DNA of 64,000 bases from Nitrospirota bacterium (GCA_021844275.1 JAKBTR010000010.1:1-64000), one strand, 5' to 3'. Numbered from the stretch's first letter, positions 43,384-51,269 are shown. The notes: generated by a model not told the origin, from the letters alone. Numbers and translations: made by a program.

Positions 43384-45687
43384 TTACTCCCTCTCTTCTT
43401 CGTCTTCCCGCTCCGGCTCCGGGGCGGGGGAAGGTTTGGCGATCTGAACCCGCCCGACGGTTCCGGAGGCCCCGGTTGAATCCAGCATGGCGGCCAGGAG
43501 TTTCAGGCTGTCGATTGCGATATCGCCGGTGAAATCTTCTCCGGAGAGGCTTGCGGTCAGCATCTTTTCCCCGATTTTTTCCGCCTCTTTCTCGTCCTCT
43601 TTTTCGTTTTCTGGGTCGGTTTTCTGTTGTTTTGGCTGTTGTTGTTGGGGGATTTCGACGTGTTCAAGGCGTGGGGTGGCGTTAGTGCTAACGCCCTCCT
43701 GTTTCCGCTCCGCGTCTTCCTTTCGAGCATCCGGGCCGCCTCCGGAGGGGGGAGAGGGCGGGACTGGGAGAGGAGCACTTGCACCCGAGGAATCTGGTCC
43801 CTCTTTAGCTGGGGATCCCGATAGGGAATCGGTCACAAAGGCCAGGTTGCTGGCGATCACCTGGCCGGAATCATCCACGACCACCCGGGGAGGAAGAACG
43901 ACGGGATCCTTTTCCTTGGGGTCATGGATAGGCCGGGGGAGCATGGGCCAATCAAGGATCACGCGATCGAATCCGGAAATCTGCAAGAGGGCTGTGACGA
44001 TTTTCTTTTTAGGCTTTGGCCTGAGGAGCATTTCAAAACCGTGCTCCTCGAGGAGTCGTTTTTCCTGCGGTGGACTCCAGCCATCGCTTGTTCCGGAGGA
44101 AGGGGGAAGCGTGCCGGTGGTGCGCTGGCGATGATAAATCTGCACTGTGTGGGTTCCGACGCTCTCACTCGCCCACTTTTTGGCGCTCTGTCCAACATCC
44201 TGACCCCATATTTTTGTGAGTGTATTGTTTTCCCAAGTCATCCGGTCCTCTTTTCCCTGGTTTTTTTCTATCTGTTCCGCGTTTTGGAGCCCCAATAACA
44301 TTCGAACACCTTTTGAACGGCTTGTTTCAAGGAATGTCGTGATTTGCGGGTTACGCCCAAGTTGTGGAACTTCATCGAGAATGAACCAGATGCGGCGCTT
44401 GTCCGGATCAGCGTCCCCGAGACCATTGATCTTCAGGGCCGCCACATTGATGAACGCTGAAATGAAAGTCCTGGACCAGATTTCCGAATCTCCGGCCCGT
44501 TTGAGGATCACAGGTGGGCAAGTTTTCACTTCATCACTTAGGAATCCCTTTTTATCCTGATCGAGCCAGAATTTTTTAGCCCCGACTTTACATATCTCAG
44601 CGTCCAGACGGCATATATCAATCAGAGGGCTTAGCTGGCCCCCTTGGGTGAAAAGAACTGAGCTTGTCGCTTTGCTCGTCGCGTCCCGGACAATCTGCCA
44701 TGCCTCAGGGAAATATGTCCGGACAAACGTCTGGAGGTTCCTCATGTTCTCCTGGGGGTCATCTACCCCCACAAGCAAGTCATCCAACAGTCCTTTTCCG
44801 AGGTCTGAAAAGGTCCACTTCCCGGGCTTGTGTGCTTGTAATTTGTGGATCTCAGCGCGAAGGAGAGCTCTTGCCGCGTTATCCCACACGGGATCTGAAG
44901 CTTTTGGGTTTGGAATGATGAAACATTCCGCAAAGGCCTGGGCCAGGGCTTCCGTCGTAATATCCATGCCTATAAACCAACTCCAGGAGCGACGATCCCA
45001 GGGGGCGAGAATGATGCGGTTTTGGAGTTTTTGCGTGAAATCGGATTTTACGTCGTAACCTAAAATCTTGTCTTTTCGATTAATGATCTGGTCGAGGATG
45101 TATTGAATTTCGGTTGTTTTTCCTGATCCCGTCGAGCCGATCATCAAGAAATGCTGGATTTCAAGCCTCATTGAAATTTGAACGTTGGGATGGATAAAGA
45201 TCCCGTCTACGTCAAAATTCTCAGCAATCTGCTCCTGGAGGGCCTTCGCCCCGGCCTTTCCCTCGAGTATCCTCGGCCCGGAAAGGTGTTTGATCGGGTT
45301 GGTCATGTTTTGGTGGTACTTCCAGGCGGCTCGCCCGCCGATCGCCGTGCCTATGAACGCTCCAACCGAGACATAGGGGATCAACGATCCCACCCCGGAC
45401 AGGTCCGCCCATGGCTTCAGTCCCAACCAGGCGTTAGCGAAATCCACGTGGGGGAGTAGATTCAGGAGAAAAGAAAGGCCGGAATATTGAAAAAAAGCTT
45501 CAGTTGCTATCCCAATCGTGCTTTTTAGCCACAAAACCGGTCCGGCGGTGACTGGATTCACGAAGTTGACAGCAACGCCGATGGCAAGCCCGACCAGGGT
45601 GCAACCCAGCATCCAGAACAAAAAGATCAGGATATTTGAGAGGTGATCCGGATCCGGTGTGTCCTTGTGCAGCATGGGGTTAGTCAT
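43384..45687 (-). CDS. Type IV coupling protein (TraD/VirD4 type)
   Basis: 767 residues. Two N-terminal membrane helices (about 20-45 and 85-110), Walker A MIGSTGSGKTTEI, Walker B RIWFILDEVPQLG, LLGLQNAEQIEK. C-terminal 150 residues are low-complexity, Pro/Gly/Ser then Glu/Lys/Gln-rich, as often in F-type TraD. It links the relaxase-DNA complex to the mating channel. The ATG at 45687 has AGGA upstream and overlaps the preceding stop by eight bases; a longer frame to 45774 is rejected. Confidence 0.92.
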   Translation of the reverse strand: MTNPMLHKDTPDPDHLSNILIFLFWMLGCTLVGLAIGVAVNFVNPVTAGPVLWLKSTIGIATEAFFQYSGLSFLLNLLPHVDFANAWLGLKPWADLSGVGSLIPYVSVGAFIGTAIGGRAAWKYHQNMTNPIKHLSGPRILEGKAGAKALQEQIAENFDVDGIFIHPNVQISMRLEIQHFLMIGSTGSGKTTEIQYILDQIINRKDKILGYDVKSDFTQKLQNRIILAPWDRRSWSWFIGMDITTEALAQAFAECFIIPNPKASDPVWDNAARALLRAEIHKLQAHKPGKWTFSDLGKGLLDDLLVGVDDPQENMRNLQTFVRTYFPEAWQIVRDATSKATSSVLFTQGGQLSPLIDICRLDAEICKVGAKKFWLDQDKKGFLSDEVKTCPPVILKRAGDSEIWSRTFISAFINVAALKINGLGDADPDKRRIWFILDEVPQLGRNPQITTFLETSRSKGVRMLLGLQNAEQIEKNQGKEDRMTWENNTLTKIWGQDVGQSAKKWASESVGTHTVQIYHRQRTTGTLPPSSGTSDGWSPPQEKRLLEEHGFEMLLRPKPKKKIVTALLQISGFDRVILDWPMLPRPIHDPKEKDPVVLPPRVVVDDSGQVIASNLAFVTDSLSGSPAKEGPDSSGASAPLPVPPSPPSGGGPDARKEDAERKQEGVSTNATPRLEHVEIPQQQQPKQQKTDPENEKEDEKEAEKIGEKMLTASLSGEDFTGDIAIDSLKLLAAMLDSTGASGTVGRVQIAKPSPAPEPEREDEEERE

Positions 45688-46057
45688 GGGGGGATATCCT
45701 TTCTTTCTCTGGGAGGATCTTCTCTCTAGGAACGAGGTCCTCCCTTTCTTGCATGGCTTTGGGTCCCTTACCATCAGTAAGAAAGGGCTGGTAAGAACGG
45801 GTTTCTTGACCGACTATTTCTCCGGTTTTGACTCCAAAAAAGAAGACGAGCAGCACACCGAAACTGATCGAAATTGCCATCCCGCGTGTCGATTCGAAAA
45901 AATCCCTTGCGCGGTCGAAAAAGTCAGGGTTGGCCACCTTCCAGACTTTATCCGTGTGGCGGCTCACAAAATCCTCGTCAAGGTCCAATGGATATTCTTC
46001 TTTCTTCCCACCAGTGTTCACGATTGTTTTTCTGACTCTGGAAAAACCTTCCATCAT
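45680..46057 (-). CDS. Small membrane protein between traM-like gene and coupling protein, 125 aa
   Basis: A soluble charged N-terminus, one membrane helix (about residues 60-80, GMAISISFGVLLVFFFGVKTG) and a charged tail. ATG overlaps the previous stop (ATGA) after AAAGGGGG. Its tight coupling to the coupling-protein gene suggests an accessory of that protein. No family recognised. Confidence 0.65.
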   Translation of the reverse strand: MMEGFSRVRKTIVNTGGKKEEYPLDLDEDFVSRHTDKVWKVANPDFFDRARDFFESTRGMAISISFGVLLVFFFGVKTGEIVGQETRSYQPFLTDGKGPKAMQEREDLVPREKILPEKERISPHD

Positions 46058-46590
46058 TGCCCCCTTTGTTGTTGAACTGTTTGTTGCCCGACGTTCTCCC
46101 CCAGGAAAAAAAGGGCCAATCCGCCGGACACGGTTAAACCAAGAGCGATCGCCAAGGTTATAATCGCTACTTTCATCCTCCCGGAGCCCTTGTCGATCTT
46201 TGACTCAAGCGAAGAAAGAGCTTCCCCGAGCTTGAGAGGCAATACCGTCCCGAGAGTTTTGACAAGTTCCGCTTTTTGCGCCGCGGTCGTCTTTTCAATT
46301 TCCAGCCTGGCCGCCGCCTGGTTCTTCTCTATTTCCGCCGTGGCCGCCCGGATTACTTGAGCGGACGCCTCTTTCACCTGGCGGGTGATGACCTCAGATT
46401 CAGCCCTCATTGAGGCCGGCATTTGCTCAAAAAGTTTCTGATAGTAGTCGAGACCGAGAATAATCAGCCAAAAGCTATCCTCGGGTTTGATGTGAAGGGC
46501 CGCCGCAATCACCAGGAGCCTCTTCTCAAGATCGGGGGGAATTTCCTTCCCCCCGTGAAGTTCTTTGTAGGTTTCGGCAATATCACTCAT
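46054..46590 (-). CDS. TraM-like coiled-coil membrane protein, 178 aa
   Basis: Helical N-terminus, a long coiled coil (about residues 65-125, with EIEKNQAAARLEIEKTTAAQ) and one C-terminal membrane helix (about 145-165). In RP4-type plasmids the order traK-traL-traM places such a protein third, and this gene is third in a matching trio. Overlaps the ParA-like gene by eight bases. The name is by position and topology, not by sequence identity. Confidence 0.6.
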   Translation of the reverse strand: MSDIAETYKELHGGKEIPPDLEKRLLVIAAALHIKPEDSFWLIILGLDYYQKLFEQMPASMRAESEVITRQVKEASAQVIRAATAEIEKNQAAARLEIEKTTAAQKAELVKTLGTVLPLKLGEALSSLESKIDKGSGRMKVAIITLAIALGLTVSGGLALFFLGENVGQQTVQQQRGQ

Positions 46591-47269
46591 CCTCTGCGCC
46601 CCCCTCCCCGTTGATCACGCTGTCAAACATTCCATGCGTCAACCGTCGCCATCGCCCGAGTTCGATCCGATTCCCAAGCGTCAGTTCTCCCGCCGCGCGG
46701 TCGATCGGGATCCGCTCGGAATACAGCTCCTTCGCAACCCGGTCGGCCAGGGCCGGAAAATTGAGCGTCAGTCCTCCCGCCGCTTCTATTTCCTTCCTGA
46801 TTTCGGATCGGTCATAATCGTCAAACTTGTGGATGGGCCCGAAGTAGAGATTCCTCACGACATGAATCCTGGCCGCCGCCACCCCTTGGCGAAATTCCTT
46901 CAGGAGTTCGATAGAATCCCGTTGAGTATTGATAACCCATAGGGCAATCAGGTCCCTCCCGAGTTCAACGATCGCCTCATCCAGCATGACCCCGTTTTCT
47001 TCAACATCCGTTCTGGCTGCGGAATTGATAACTACCGGGCCATCATGAGCAGTGCACAGGTCTATCAGGCGGATCCACCCGTCCGTTCCATCCAGGTCTA
47101 CCATTTCTGTCTTCACCGTCTCACGGTATGCCTTCGCCACATCCGGGTTTGCTGTGTCGGTCTCAACCAGCAAGGGATCCTTCTCCCCGAGGTAATCCAG
47201 AAGAGCCATGCTGACTGCACTTTTTCCCACTCCACCCTTACTTCCTCCAACCCAATGGATCGCATTCAT
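46583..47269 (-). CDS. TraL-like ParA/MinD-family ATPase
   Basis: 228 residues. Deviant Walker A GGSKGGVGKSAVSM, LLVETDTANPDVAK, and a long C-terminal part with DDYDRSEIRKEIEAAGG. Plasmid TraL of the RP4 type is a ParA-like ATPase next to traK and the origin of transfer, and the arrangement here is the same. A partition role during the excised state is the alternative. Confidence 0.8.
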   Translation of the reverse strand: MNAIHWVGGSKGGVGKSAVSMALLDYLGEKDPLLVETDTANPDVAKAYRETVKTEMVDLDGTDGWIRLIDLCTAHDGPVVINSAARTDVEENGVMLDEAIVELGRDLIALWVINTQRDSIELLKEFRQGVAAARIHVVRNLYFGPIHKFDDYDRSEIRKEIEAAGGLTLNFPALADRVAKELYSERIPIDRAAGELTLGNRIELGRWRRLTHGMFDSVINGEGGAEDE

Positions 47270-47284
47270 CTGTGTTCCTCCTTT

Positions 47285-47755
47285 TTAAATCGATGTGTCA
47301 GGTTTCAAAACGAAGGCCCCGGTTTCATGGGCCGGTCCGGCAAGAGCTTTTTCCCTTGCCCTCTCTCTGCTCCTCAGCTCTATGCTCTCCCGCAGAGCTG
47401 CCCGGCGGGCCTCTGCGTCTTCACTAATTTTTCTGTTTTCAGTTTTCTGTTCCTGCTTGATCATTTGAGCAGCCTGGACCTCCGAACTCGTTGGAACCGG
47501 GGATCCTTTCTTTTCCCGGCGCTTGCGCTCCCTCCAAAAGGCCAGCGAAAATCCATCTTCTTTTCCCAGAAAACCAAGCGTTTCAACGATCTCAGTCCAG
47601 CTTGCCCCAATTTTTCGAGCTTCGGAAATCAAGTCGAATTCTCTTTTCACGATCTCAGATATCCCGCCATGAAATGCGCTTTTTTTCCTGTCGATCAAGG
47701 ATATAAGTCCATTCCTGACCTCATCGGATTTCACGATCTTTCCGGCGGACATCAA
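47285..47755 (-). CDS. TraK-like origin-binding protein, 156 aa
   Basis: N-terminal half is a helical domain with a pattern ASWTEIVETLGFLGKEDG resembling the helix-turn-helix of TraK/MobC-type oriT-binding proteins; the C-terminal half is a basic and acidic helix (SFLAFWRERKRREKK-like and RAALRESIELRSRERAREKA). It is the first gene of the transfer operon and borders a 200-bp region with phased repeats and a nick-like site. Ribosome-binding sequence AAAGGAGGTG lies upstream. Confidence 0.65.
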   Translation of the reverse strand: MMSAGKIVKSDEVRNGLISLIDRKKSAFHGGISEIVKREFDLISEARKIGASWTEIVETLGFLGKEDGFSLAFWRERKRREKKGSPVPTSSEVQAAQMIKQEQKTENRKISEDAEARRAALRESIELRSRERAREKALAGPAHETGAFVLKPDTSI

Positions 47756-47780
47756 TTTCTTTCACCTCCTTTCCGCTTGG

Positions 47781-47840
47781 TTTCAGACTCTTTCAGGCGA
47801 TTTCAGCCCACCACCGGGTGAGTCGGGTGTGGCTAATACA
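47781..47840. other. Candidate origin of transfer (oriT)
   Basis: Between the divergent traK-like and 135-aa genes. Three TTTCAG hexamers start at 47781, 47791 and 47801, exactly one helical turn apart. They are followed by an imperfect inverted repeat AGCCCACCACC / GGGTGTGGCT (47806-47834). The right arm contains GGGTGTGG, resembling the nick region of F-type oriT (GGGGTGT|GGTG), which would put a nick near 47830/47831. A MobF relaxase in the element fits. Confidence 0.4.
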
Positions 47841-47983
47841 TGGCTTTATTCTCTTGTTCTTGGTTGGTAGGATGTAAGGCGGATAAGTGTGACAATGGAC
47901 TAAAGAAATGACTGCGCCTCCCAGACGGAAAGAATCCGTCCGGGACCCTGGCGCTGACCGAAATGAAAGGAGAGAGATCCCTG

Positions 47984-48391
47984 ATGTCCTACGAAGAATT
48001 GTTTAACAAACATGGATTTACCTGGGACAAGAAAACTGGTTTAGCCACATCCGGAAAGGATGCAATAAAGCCTGTCCTAGCTTTAATAGGTATTGAATTA
48101 AAGAACGGATCTGAAAAGGAAATAATAGCTGCACTTCATTTAATTTCTGAACACGGGTGGAAAAAACTTTATTGCTCAGGAGATAAAGATTTCCTATCCA
48201 GAGTCATGTCCAGAGTAATCGAAAATCATTCCAAGGATTATTCTTTTCTTGAACAAGTAACAGCGAAATTCCGCAAAGATAAGGCTCGTGGATTTTCTGA
48301 TTCAGATGATTGGTCTCCAACTCCAAGACCGAAACACGAACAACGTCATGGCCAGGATCATGATGAGGACCATGGCCATTCAGGCCCATAG
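47984..48391 (+). CDS. AT-rich orphan gene, 135 aa, His-rich tail
   Basis: ATG at 47984 follows AAAGGAGAG; an earlier ATG at 47963 lacks a site. The body (MSYEELFNKHGFTWDKKTG) is soluble; the tail is rich in His, Gln, Asp and Pro (RHGQDHDEDHGHSGP). Noticeably more AT-rich than its neighbours, so probably a separate acquisition. Only rightward gene in this part of the element. Ends 20 bp before a strong hairpin. Family not recognised. Confidence 0.65.
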   Translation: MSYEELFNKHGFTWDKKTGLATSGKDAIKPVLALIGIELKNGSEKEIIAALHLISEHGWKKLYCSGDKDFLSRVMSRVIENHSKDYSFLEQVTAKFRKDKARGFSDSDDWSPTPRPKHEQRHGQDHDEDHGHSGP

Positions 48392-48411
48392 ATATAATAT
48401 ATGTAAAAGAT

Positions 48412-48445
48412 CCCCCCGGCGGCTTGTTCGAGCGCCGCCGGGGGG
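48412..48445. terminator. GC-rich hairpin, 12-bp perfect stem
   Basis: CCCCCCGGCGGC at 48412-48423 and GCCGCCGGGGGG at 48434-48445 with a 10-base loop. Placed just after the rightward 135-aa gene. It lacks a T-run, so it is either a strong pausing or terminator structure for that gene or a site for DNA processing. Confidence 0.55.
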
Positions 48446-48585
48446 CGTGAGGGAAAAGAGGAGGGCCATGAGGGAGGAGAGTTCAACCCGTCCTGATGGT
48501 TTTTCAGCCAGATCCGGACGTGCGGATCACTTTTTCTACAAACCGGGATTCGCATTGCTCGAAAACGTAATTCCAGACTGGAATC
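48446..48585. other. Short non-coding stretch after the hairpin
   Basis: 140 bp between the hairpin and the leftward module. No gene or motif recognised. Confidence 0.4.
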
Positions 48586-49026
48586 TCATCCGGTGGCCCA
48601 TGTCACTTTCTTCTCCGCATATTCTTCCTTTTTCGTTCGATCAAAAGGGTTGACCAAAGGAAGACCCGGATAACTGTCTCCTGACGGACAGGAACATCTG
48701 AATGTATACGCAACTTTGCCATGGCCAACCAGTTCTCGGTCCACAGAGCAAAGCCCACCTGTGCATCTGGGACAGGACTGAACCTGAAGAGCCGTTTTTT
48801 CTGTGGCCTTTTTCTCTACTCCTGTTGCCCCCTTGAACTCTCCTATCCGCGGAAAAGTCTTCTGAACCGGAGAATCAAGAAAAAACCTTGCGGCCCGGCG
48901 GATCTCCTCAGATGAATATTCCCGCAACTCGCTCGTCCACAGTTCCGCCAGTTCCTCGTTGAAGTGTTTTTCAAATGCGATCAGAAGGGGTTTGAGTTCG
49001 CGAAGAATTTCAAGTTTATTAGCCAT
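48586..49026 (-). CDS. Zinc-ribbon protein of the replication-type module, 146 aa
   Basis: Helical N-terminus (MANKLEILRELKPLLIAFEK, SSEEIRRAARFFLDSP) resembling DnaT/phage replication accessory proteins, and a four-cysteine cluster (CPRCTGGLC ... CSC) for zinc. The ATG at 49026 lies in the end of the upstream gene (eight-base overlap) after GGGAGCG. Together with the upstream HTH protein it may start replication of the excised form. Confidence 0.55.
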   Translation of the reverse strand: MANKLEILRELKPLLIAFEKHFNEELAELWTSELREYSSEEIRRAARFFLDSPVQKTFPRIGEFKGATGVEKKATEKTALQVQSCPRCTGGLCSVDRELVGHGKVAYTFRCSCPSGDSYPGLPLVNPFDRTKKEEYAEKKVTWATG

Positions 49027-49753
49027 TACTCGCTCCCTTCTCCCTCTCCTCAGCCTCATACTTGGCAATCAGGTCATCAATATTCGATCCCCTGCTTGTT
49101 CCACTAGCCGATGCCCATCCTTCCCGTAACGCCATGACGATGAATCCGGGCATATTTGAACGATTCTTTTCACTGGCGAGATCGATCACTTCCCTTATTC
49201 TTGGAACAGAATGAGCTTTGGCTAAAGCCCTCGCTACTCCATGATTGATTCCAACCGTTTTGAGTAGTGTGTATCCTTCTTCTTTTCCTTCGCCGAAACC
49301 TTCAACATCAACACCTGCTGTTGTTGTTTTTTCTTTTTGGTTTATATCTTCATGGTTACTTCTTGTTTGTTTATCCCCCCCTTTTGCATCCATGCAATTT
49401 GCATCCCTGCTAAAGGGGGGGATGCAAGTTGATCCTTCCAAAAATTCAAACTCGTGTTGCCACCTGAAAACAGGACGCCCTTGATTTTTTTCTTTTTCTG
49501 AAGGGACGCGGAACTTCCTCGAGTTCCACCACCCAACTTTTTCTAGTTCTCTCCTGGCTGAAACCCATATTTTGTCACTGATCCCAAGCATTTTTTGGAG
49601 GGCTTCGATTCTGATTTCGAATCCGTCTGCCCGACCAACTAACCATGCCGCCAAAGCTCGAGCCTGTAAACTCAATCGTTTGTCCTCGAGCAGGGTGTTC
49701 GGAACGATCCCGAACGGTAGCTGTAGTCTATTTCTGACTTTAAGGGTGGTCAT
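49019..49753 (-). CDS. Helix-turn-helix replication-type protein, 244 aa
   Basis: N-terminal winged helix-turn-helix region (LPFGIVPNTLLEDKRLSLQA, MLGISDKIWVSARRELEKVG) typical of initiator-like proteins of phages and islands (HTH_36 or RepO-like), a low-complexity linker (about residues 100-155) and a C-terminal helical domain (ALAKAHSVPRIREVIDLASE). ATG overlaps the preceding stop (TGATG). Probably the replication initiator of the element; this is inference from layout. Confidence 0.6.
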   Translation of the reverse strand: MTTLKVRNRLQLPFGIVPNTLLEDKRLSLQARALAAWLVGRADGFEIRIEALQKMLGISDKIWVSARRELEKVGWWNSRKFRVPSEKEKNQGRPVFRWQHEFEFLEGSTCIPPFSRDANCMDAKGGDKQTRSNHEDINQKEKTTTAGVDVEGFGEGKEEGYTLLKTVGINHGVARALAKAHSVPRIREVIDLASEKNRSNMPGFIVMALREGWASASGTSRGSNIDDLIAKYEAEEREKGASNG

Positions 49754-49956
49754 CACACCACCCCCTTCCGGGCAGCGATCCAGGCTTCTAATTCAGCCTC
49801 ATCACAAGCCCAGTGTGCGGATGAGCCTTCCCCAGTCCTAAAAATAGGAAGAGAGCCAATCTGGCGTCGCTGGATCCTTTTTCTCAAGCTGGCGTATTGA
49901 AGATTCAAGCGTGTTGCAACCTGGTCGAGGGTCAAAAGTCGCTGTTGGGGGGTCAT
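49753..49956 (-). CDS. AlpA/excisionase-type DNA-binding protein, 67 aa
   Basis: Small helix-turn-helix protein: LLTLDQVATRLNLQYASLRK then the wing and CDEAELEAWIAARK, the HTH_17 pattern of excisionases. ATG at 49956 overlaps the previous stop (ATGA) after AGAGGGGGTGCC. The frame extends upstream in the neighbouring gene, which is rejected. Likely directs excision or regulates int. Confidence 0.7.
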   Translation of the reverse strand: MTPQQRLLTLDQVATRLNLQYASLRKRIQRRQIGSLPIFRTGEGSSAHWACDEAELEAWIAARKGVV

Positions 49957-50243
49957 TTGGCACCCCCTCTCTGTCTGGCTAGTTCCTCTTCCTTTGTGGG
50001 GCGGCCAGGGCGTCGTTTTGGTGGAGGAGAAAATTCTACTGGCTGAGTTATCCCAGCCTGCTCCTCTAACCAGCGCCGAACAACTTGAGGGTGCCACCTT
50101 AAAACTCTCGAACCCGGAAGTTTTATCCTGGGAGGGAGTTCTCCAGGATTTTGGCTGGATCTAACATAAATTGATTTTCTGCTGGTTTTTAAAATTTTTG
50201 CCAGATCAGAAACGTCTAGGAGGGATAGCTCTTCATTCATCAT
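49953..50243 (-). CDS. AlpA-like regulator, 96 aa, first gene of the right-end operon
   Basis: HTH_17 pattern LLDVSDLAKILKTSRKSIYV with PGSRVLRWHPQVVRRWLEEQ, then a basic Pro-rich tail (SPPPKRRPGRPTKEEE) with an AT-hook-like RPGRP. ATG at 50243 or 50240. The ribosome-binding AGGA sits in the loop of a perfect 7-bp hairpin (50247-50264). Two consecutive excisionase-type genes is notable; one may be the directionality factor and the other a repressor. Confidence 0.65.
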   Translation of the reverse strand: MMNEELSLLDVSDLAKILKTSRKSIYVRSSQNPGELPPRIKLPGSRVLRWHPQVVRRWLEEQAGITQPVEFSPPPKRRPGRPTKEEELARQRGGAK

Positions 50244-50246
50244 GAT

Positions 50247-50264
50247 GACCGGCTCCTGCCGGTC
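50247..50264 (-). promoter_or_regulatory. Hairpin presenting the ribosome-binding site in its loop
   Basis: Minus strand GACCGGC-AGGA-GCCGGTC: 7-bp perfect stem with the four-base loop AGGA, three bases upstream of the ATG at 50243. It could limit or protect translation of the first gene of the operon. Confidence 0.5.
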
Positions 50265-50913
50265 GGAGAGGATTCCAGGCACAAAAAAACCCTGGCAAAA
50301 TCCGCGTCCGACTCTAAATAAAGTCAAATGCGGAGCTTGTCAGGGTCCCTGTAGGGCATGCTTGATTTTTAAGCATGCGTTCAGGCCGTCGGTTTGTCTC
50401 CCAGATTTCTCTGATGGCCGCTCCTGACCAACCAGCCGAATCCGGGTCTTGCCTCTGCACAAAATGAAGACAGGTACCTTAATCTTGCGCGAGGCGGGCA
50501 CTCTACCCTTTTGACTAGGTAATCCCTAGGATTCCCAAGTCTCAACCGGTTTGAGTTCGGTCCGGCTCCCTTTTCTCCTCGTCAACTCAGAGTCGTGAAG
50601 CTCAGAGTCGTGATAACGCGAGTGCTCGTTATCTCCCCAGTCTCCTGTCAAGACCTTTTTTTGTTTTGGCCGGGGTAGACCGTCACAAATGCAAAATACC
50701 ATAGGTAGAAAACAGGGTCAAGAGGTTATCCTTGTTGCCATAATCGTTGAAACAGATGTCTCAAAGGTTGCCTTTTTAAGCTATTTTATTTGCCATAACT
50801 GTGCCATAGTAAGAGATAGATAAAGATGGAAAAAAAGGGAATCCGTCATCTTATTTAATGGCTTAAAACATAGCATTAAACGAAAACATGAAGGCGTACA
50901 AATGGATTTTAAC
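50265..50913. other. Right-end non-coding region of the element
   Basis: About 650 bp without a credible gene. It holds an 8-bp stem hairpin GCATGCTT...AAGCATGC (50356-50378), a direct repeat CTCAGAGTCGTGA (50586-50598 and 50601-50613), a GATAACG...CGTTATC inverted repeat (50612-50633), and an AT-rich last 200 bp with GCCATAA-type sequence resembling that beside attL (29512-29532). This is where integrase arm sites and an origin of replication would be expected. Confidence 0.5.
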
Positions 50914-50961
50914 TGGCTGTTAACCACCGTGTCGGGGGTTCGAATCCCTCCCGGGGAGCCA
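50914..50961 (+). repeat. attR: 48-bp copy of the tRNA-Asn 3' end
   Basis: Identical to 29419-29466. The 5' half of the tRNA is missing here, so it is not a functional tRNA gene. It marks the right boundary of the element. Confidence 0.93.
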
Positions 50962-51085
50962 GTTTCAGAGCCAATCTAGAAGACAATAAACAATCCAAAA
51001 AATTAAATTTGTCACTCTCTTCTCACTCCGGAGAAAAAATCGCAGGATCTCCAGACGATTATCCGGTCAAAAGATGGAGTGACAG

Positions 51086-51226
51086 ATGGCGACATCCCAC
51101 AAGCGTTCCGGTTCTTGGCAAGCCCTCGTCCGAAAGAAAGGCTTCGGGCAGATCGGACGGACCTTCGACACGAAGGCCGAGACCTGGGCCAAAATTGATG
51201 GATTTCACGTAAGCTGCCCCCTCTGA
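51086..51226 (+). pseudogene. N-terminal fragment of a second integrase
   Basis: Begins MATSHKRSGSWQALVRKKGF and continues IGRTFDTKAETWAK, the arm-binding domain of the same integrase type as the intact int (MATIRERGPYQWQAQVIRKG). After about codon 36 the homology stops where IS21-like end repeats begin (about 51195-51201), and the frame closes at 51226. It lies 125 bp behind attR, as int lies 105 bp behind attL, so it is the head of an older element at the same tRNA. Confidence 0.75.
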
Positions 51227-51269
51227 TTTCACGCATTCTGACCCCCTCCAGTTTCAAATCATTGACCCC
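51201..51269. repeat. End repeats of an IS21-like insertion sequence
   Basis: Two 23-base imperfect repeats GATTTCACG-N5-TG-MCCCC (51201-51223 and 51225-51247) and a weaker third (51251-51269, GTTTCAAATCATTGACCCC). Multiple short repeats at the ends are typical of IS21, where they bind IstA. Confidence 0.6.

Larger units (their letters stand above)
29419..50961. mobile_element. 21.5-kb integrative mobilizable element at tRNA-Asn
   Basis: Bounded by the 48-bp direct repeats. Contents in order: tyrosine integrase, GNAT acetyltransferase, tiny membrane proteins, a small RHH-like protein, a DDE transposase, a leftward set with a DotA/TraY-like protein, a MobF relaxase, a TraD-like coupling protein, traM/L/K-like genes, candidate oriT, and a replication/excision-type module. 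No VirB4/TraU ATPase, VirB11-type ATPase or core-complex set is visible, so it probably depends on a helper for transfer. Unit length attL to attR start is 21,495 bp. Confidence 0.9.

Noticed and set aside
50914..50961. Second tRNA-Asn gene
   Set aside because: Only the 3' 48 bases are present; the acceptor 5' strand and D-arm are missing, so it is an attachment repeat.
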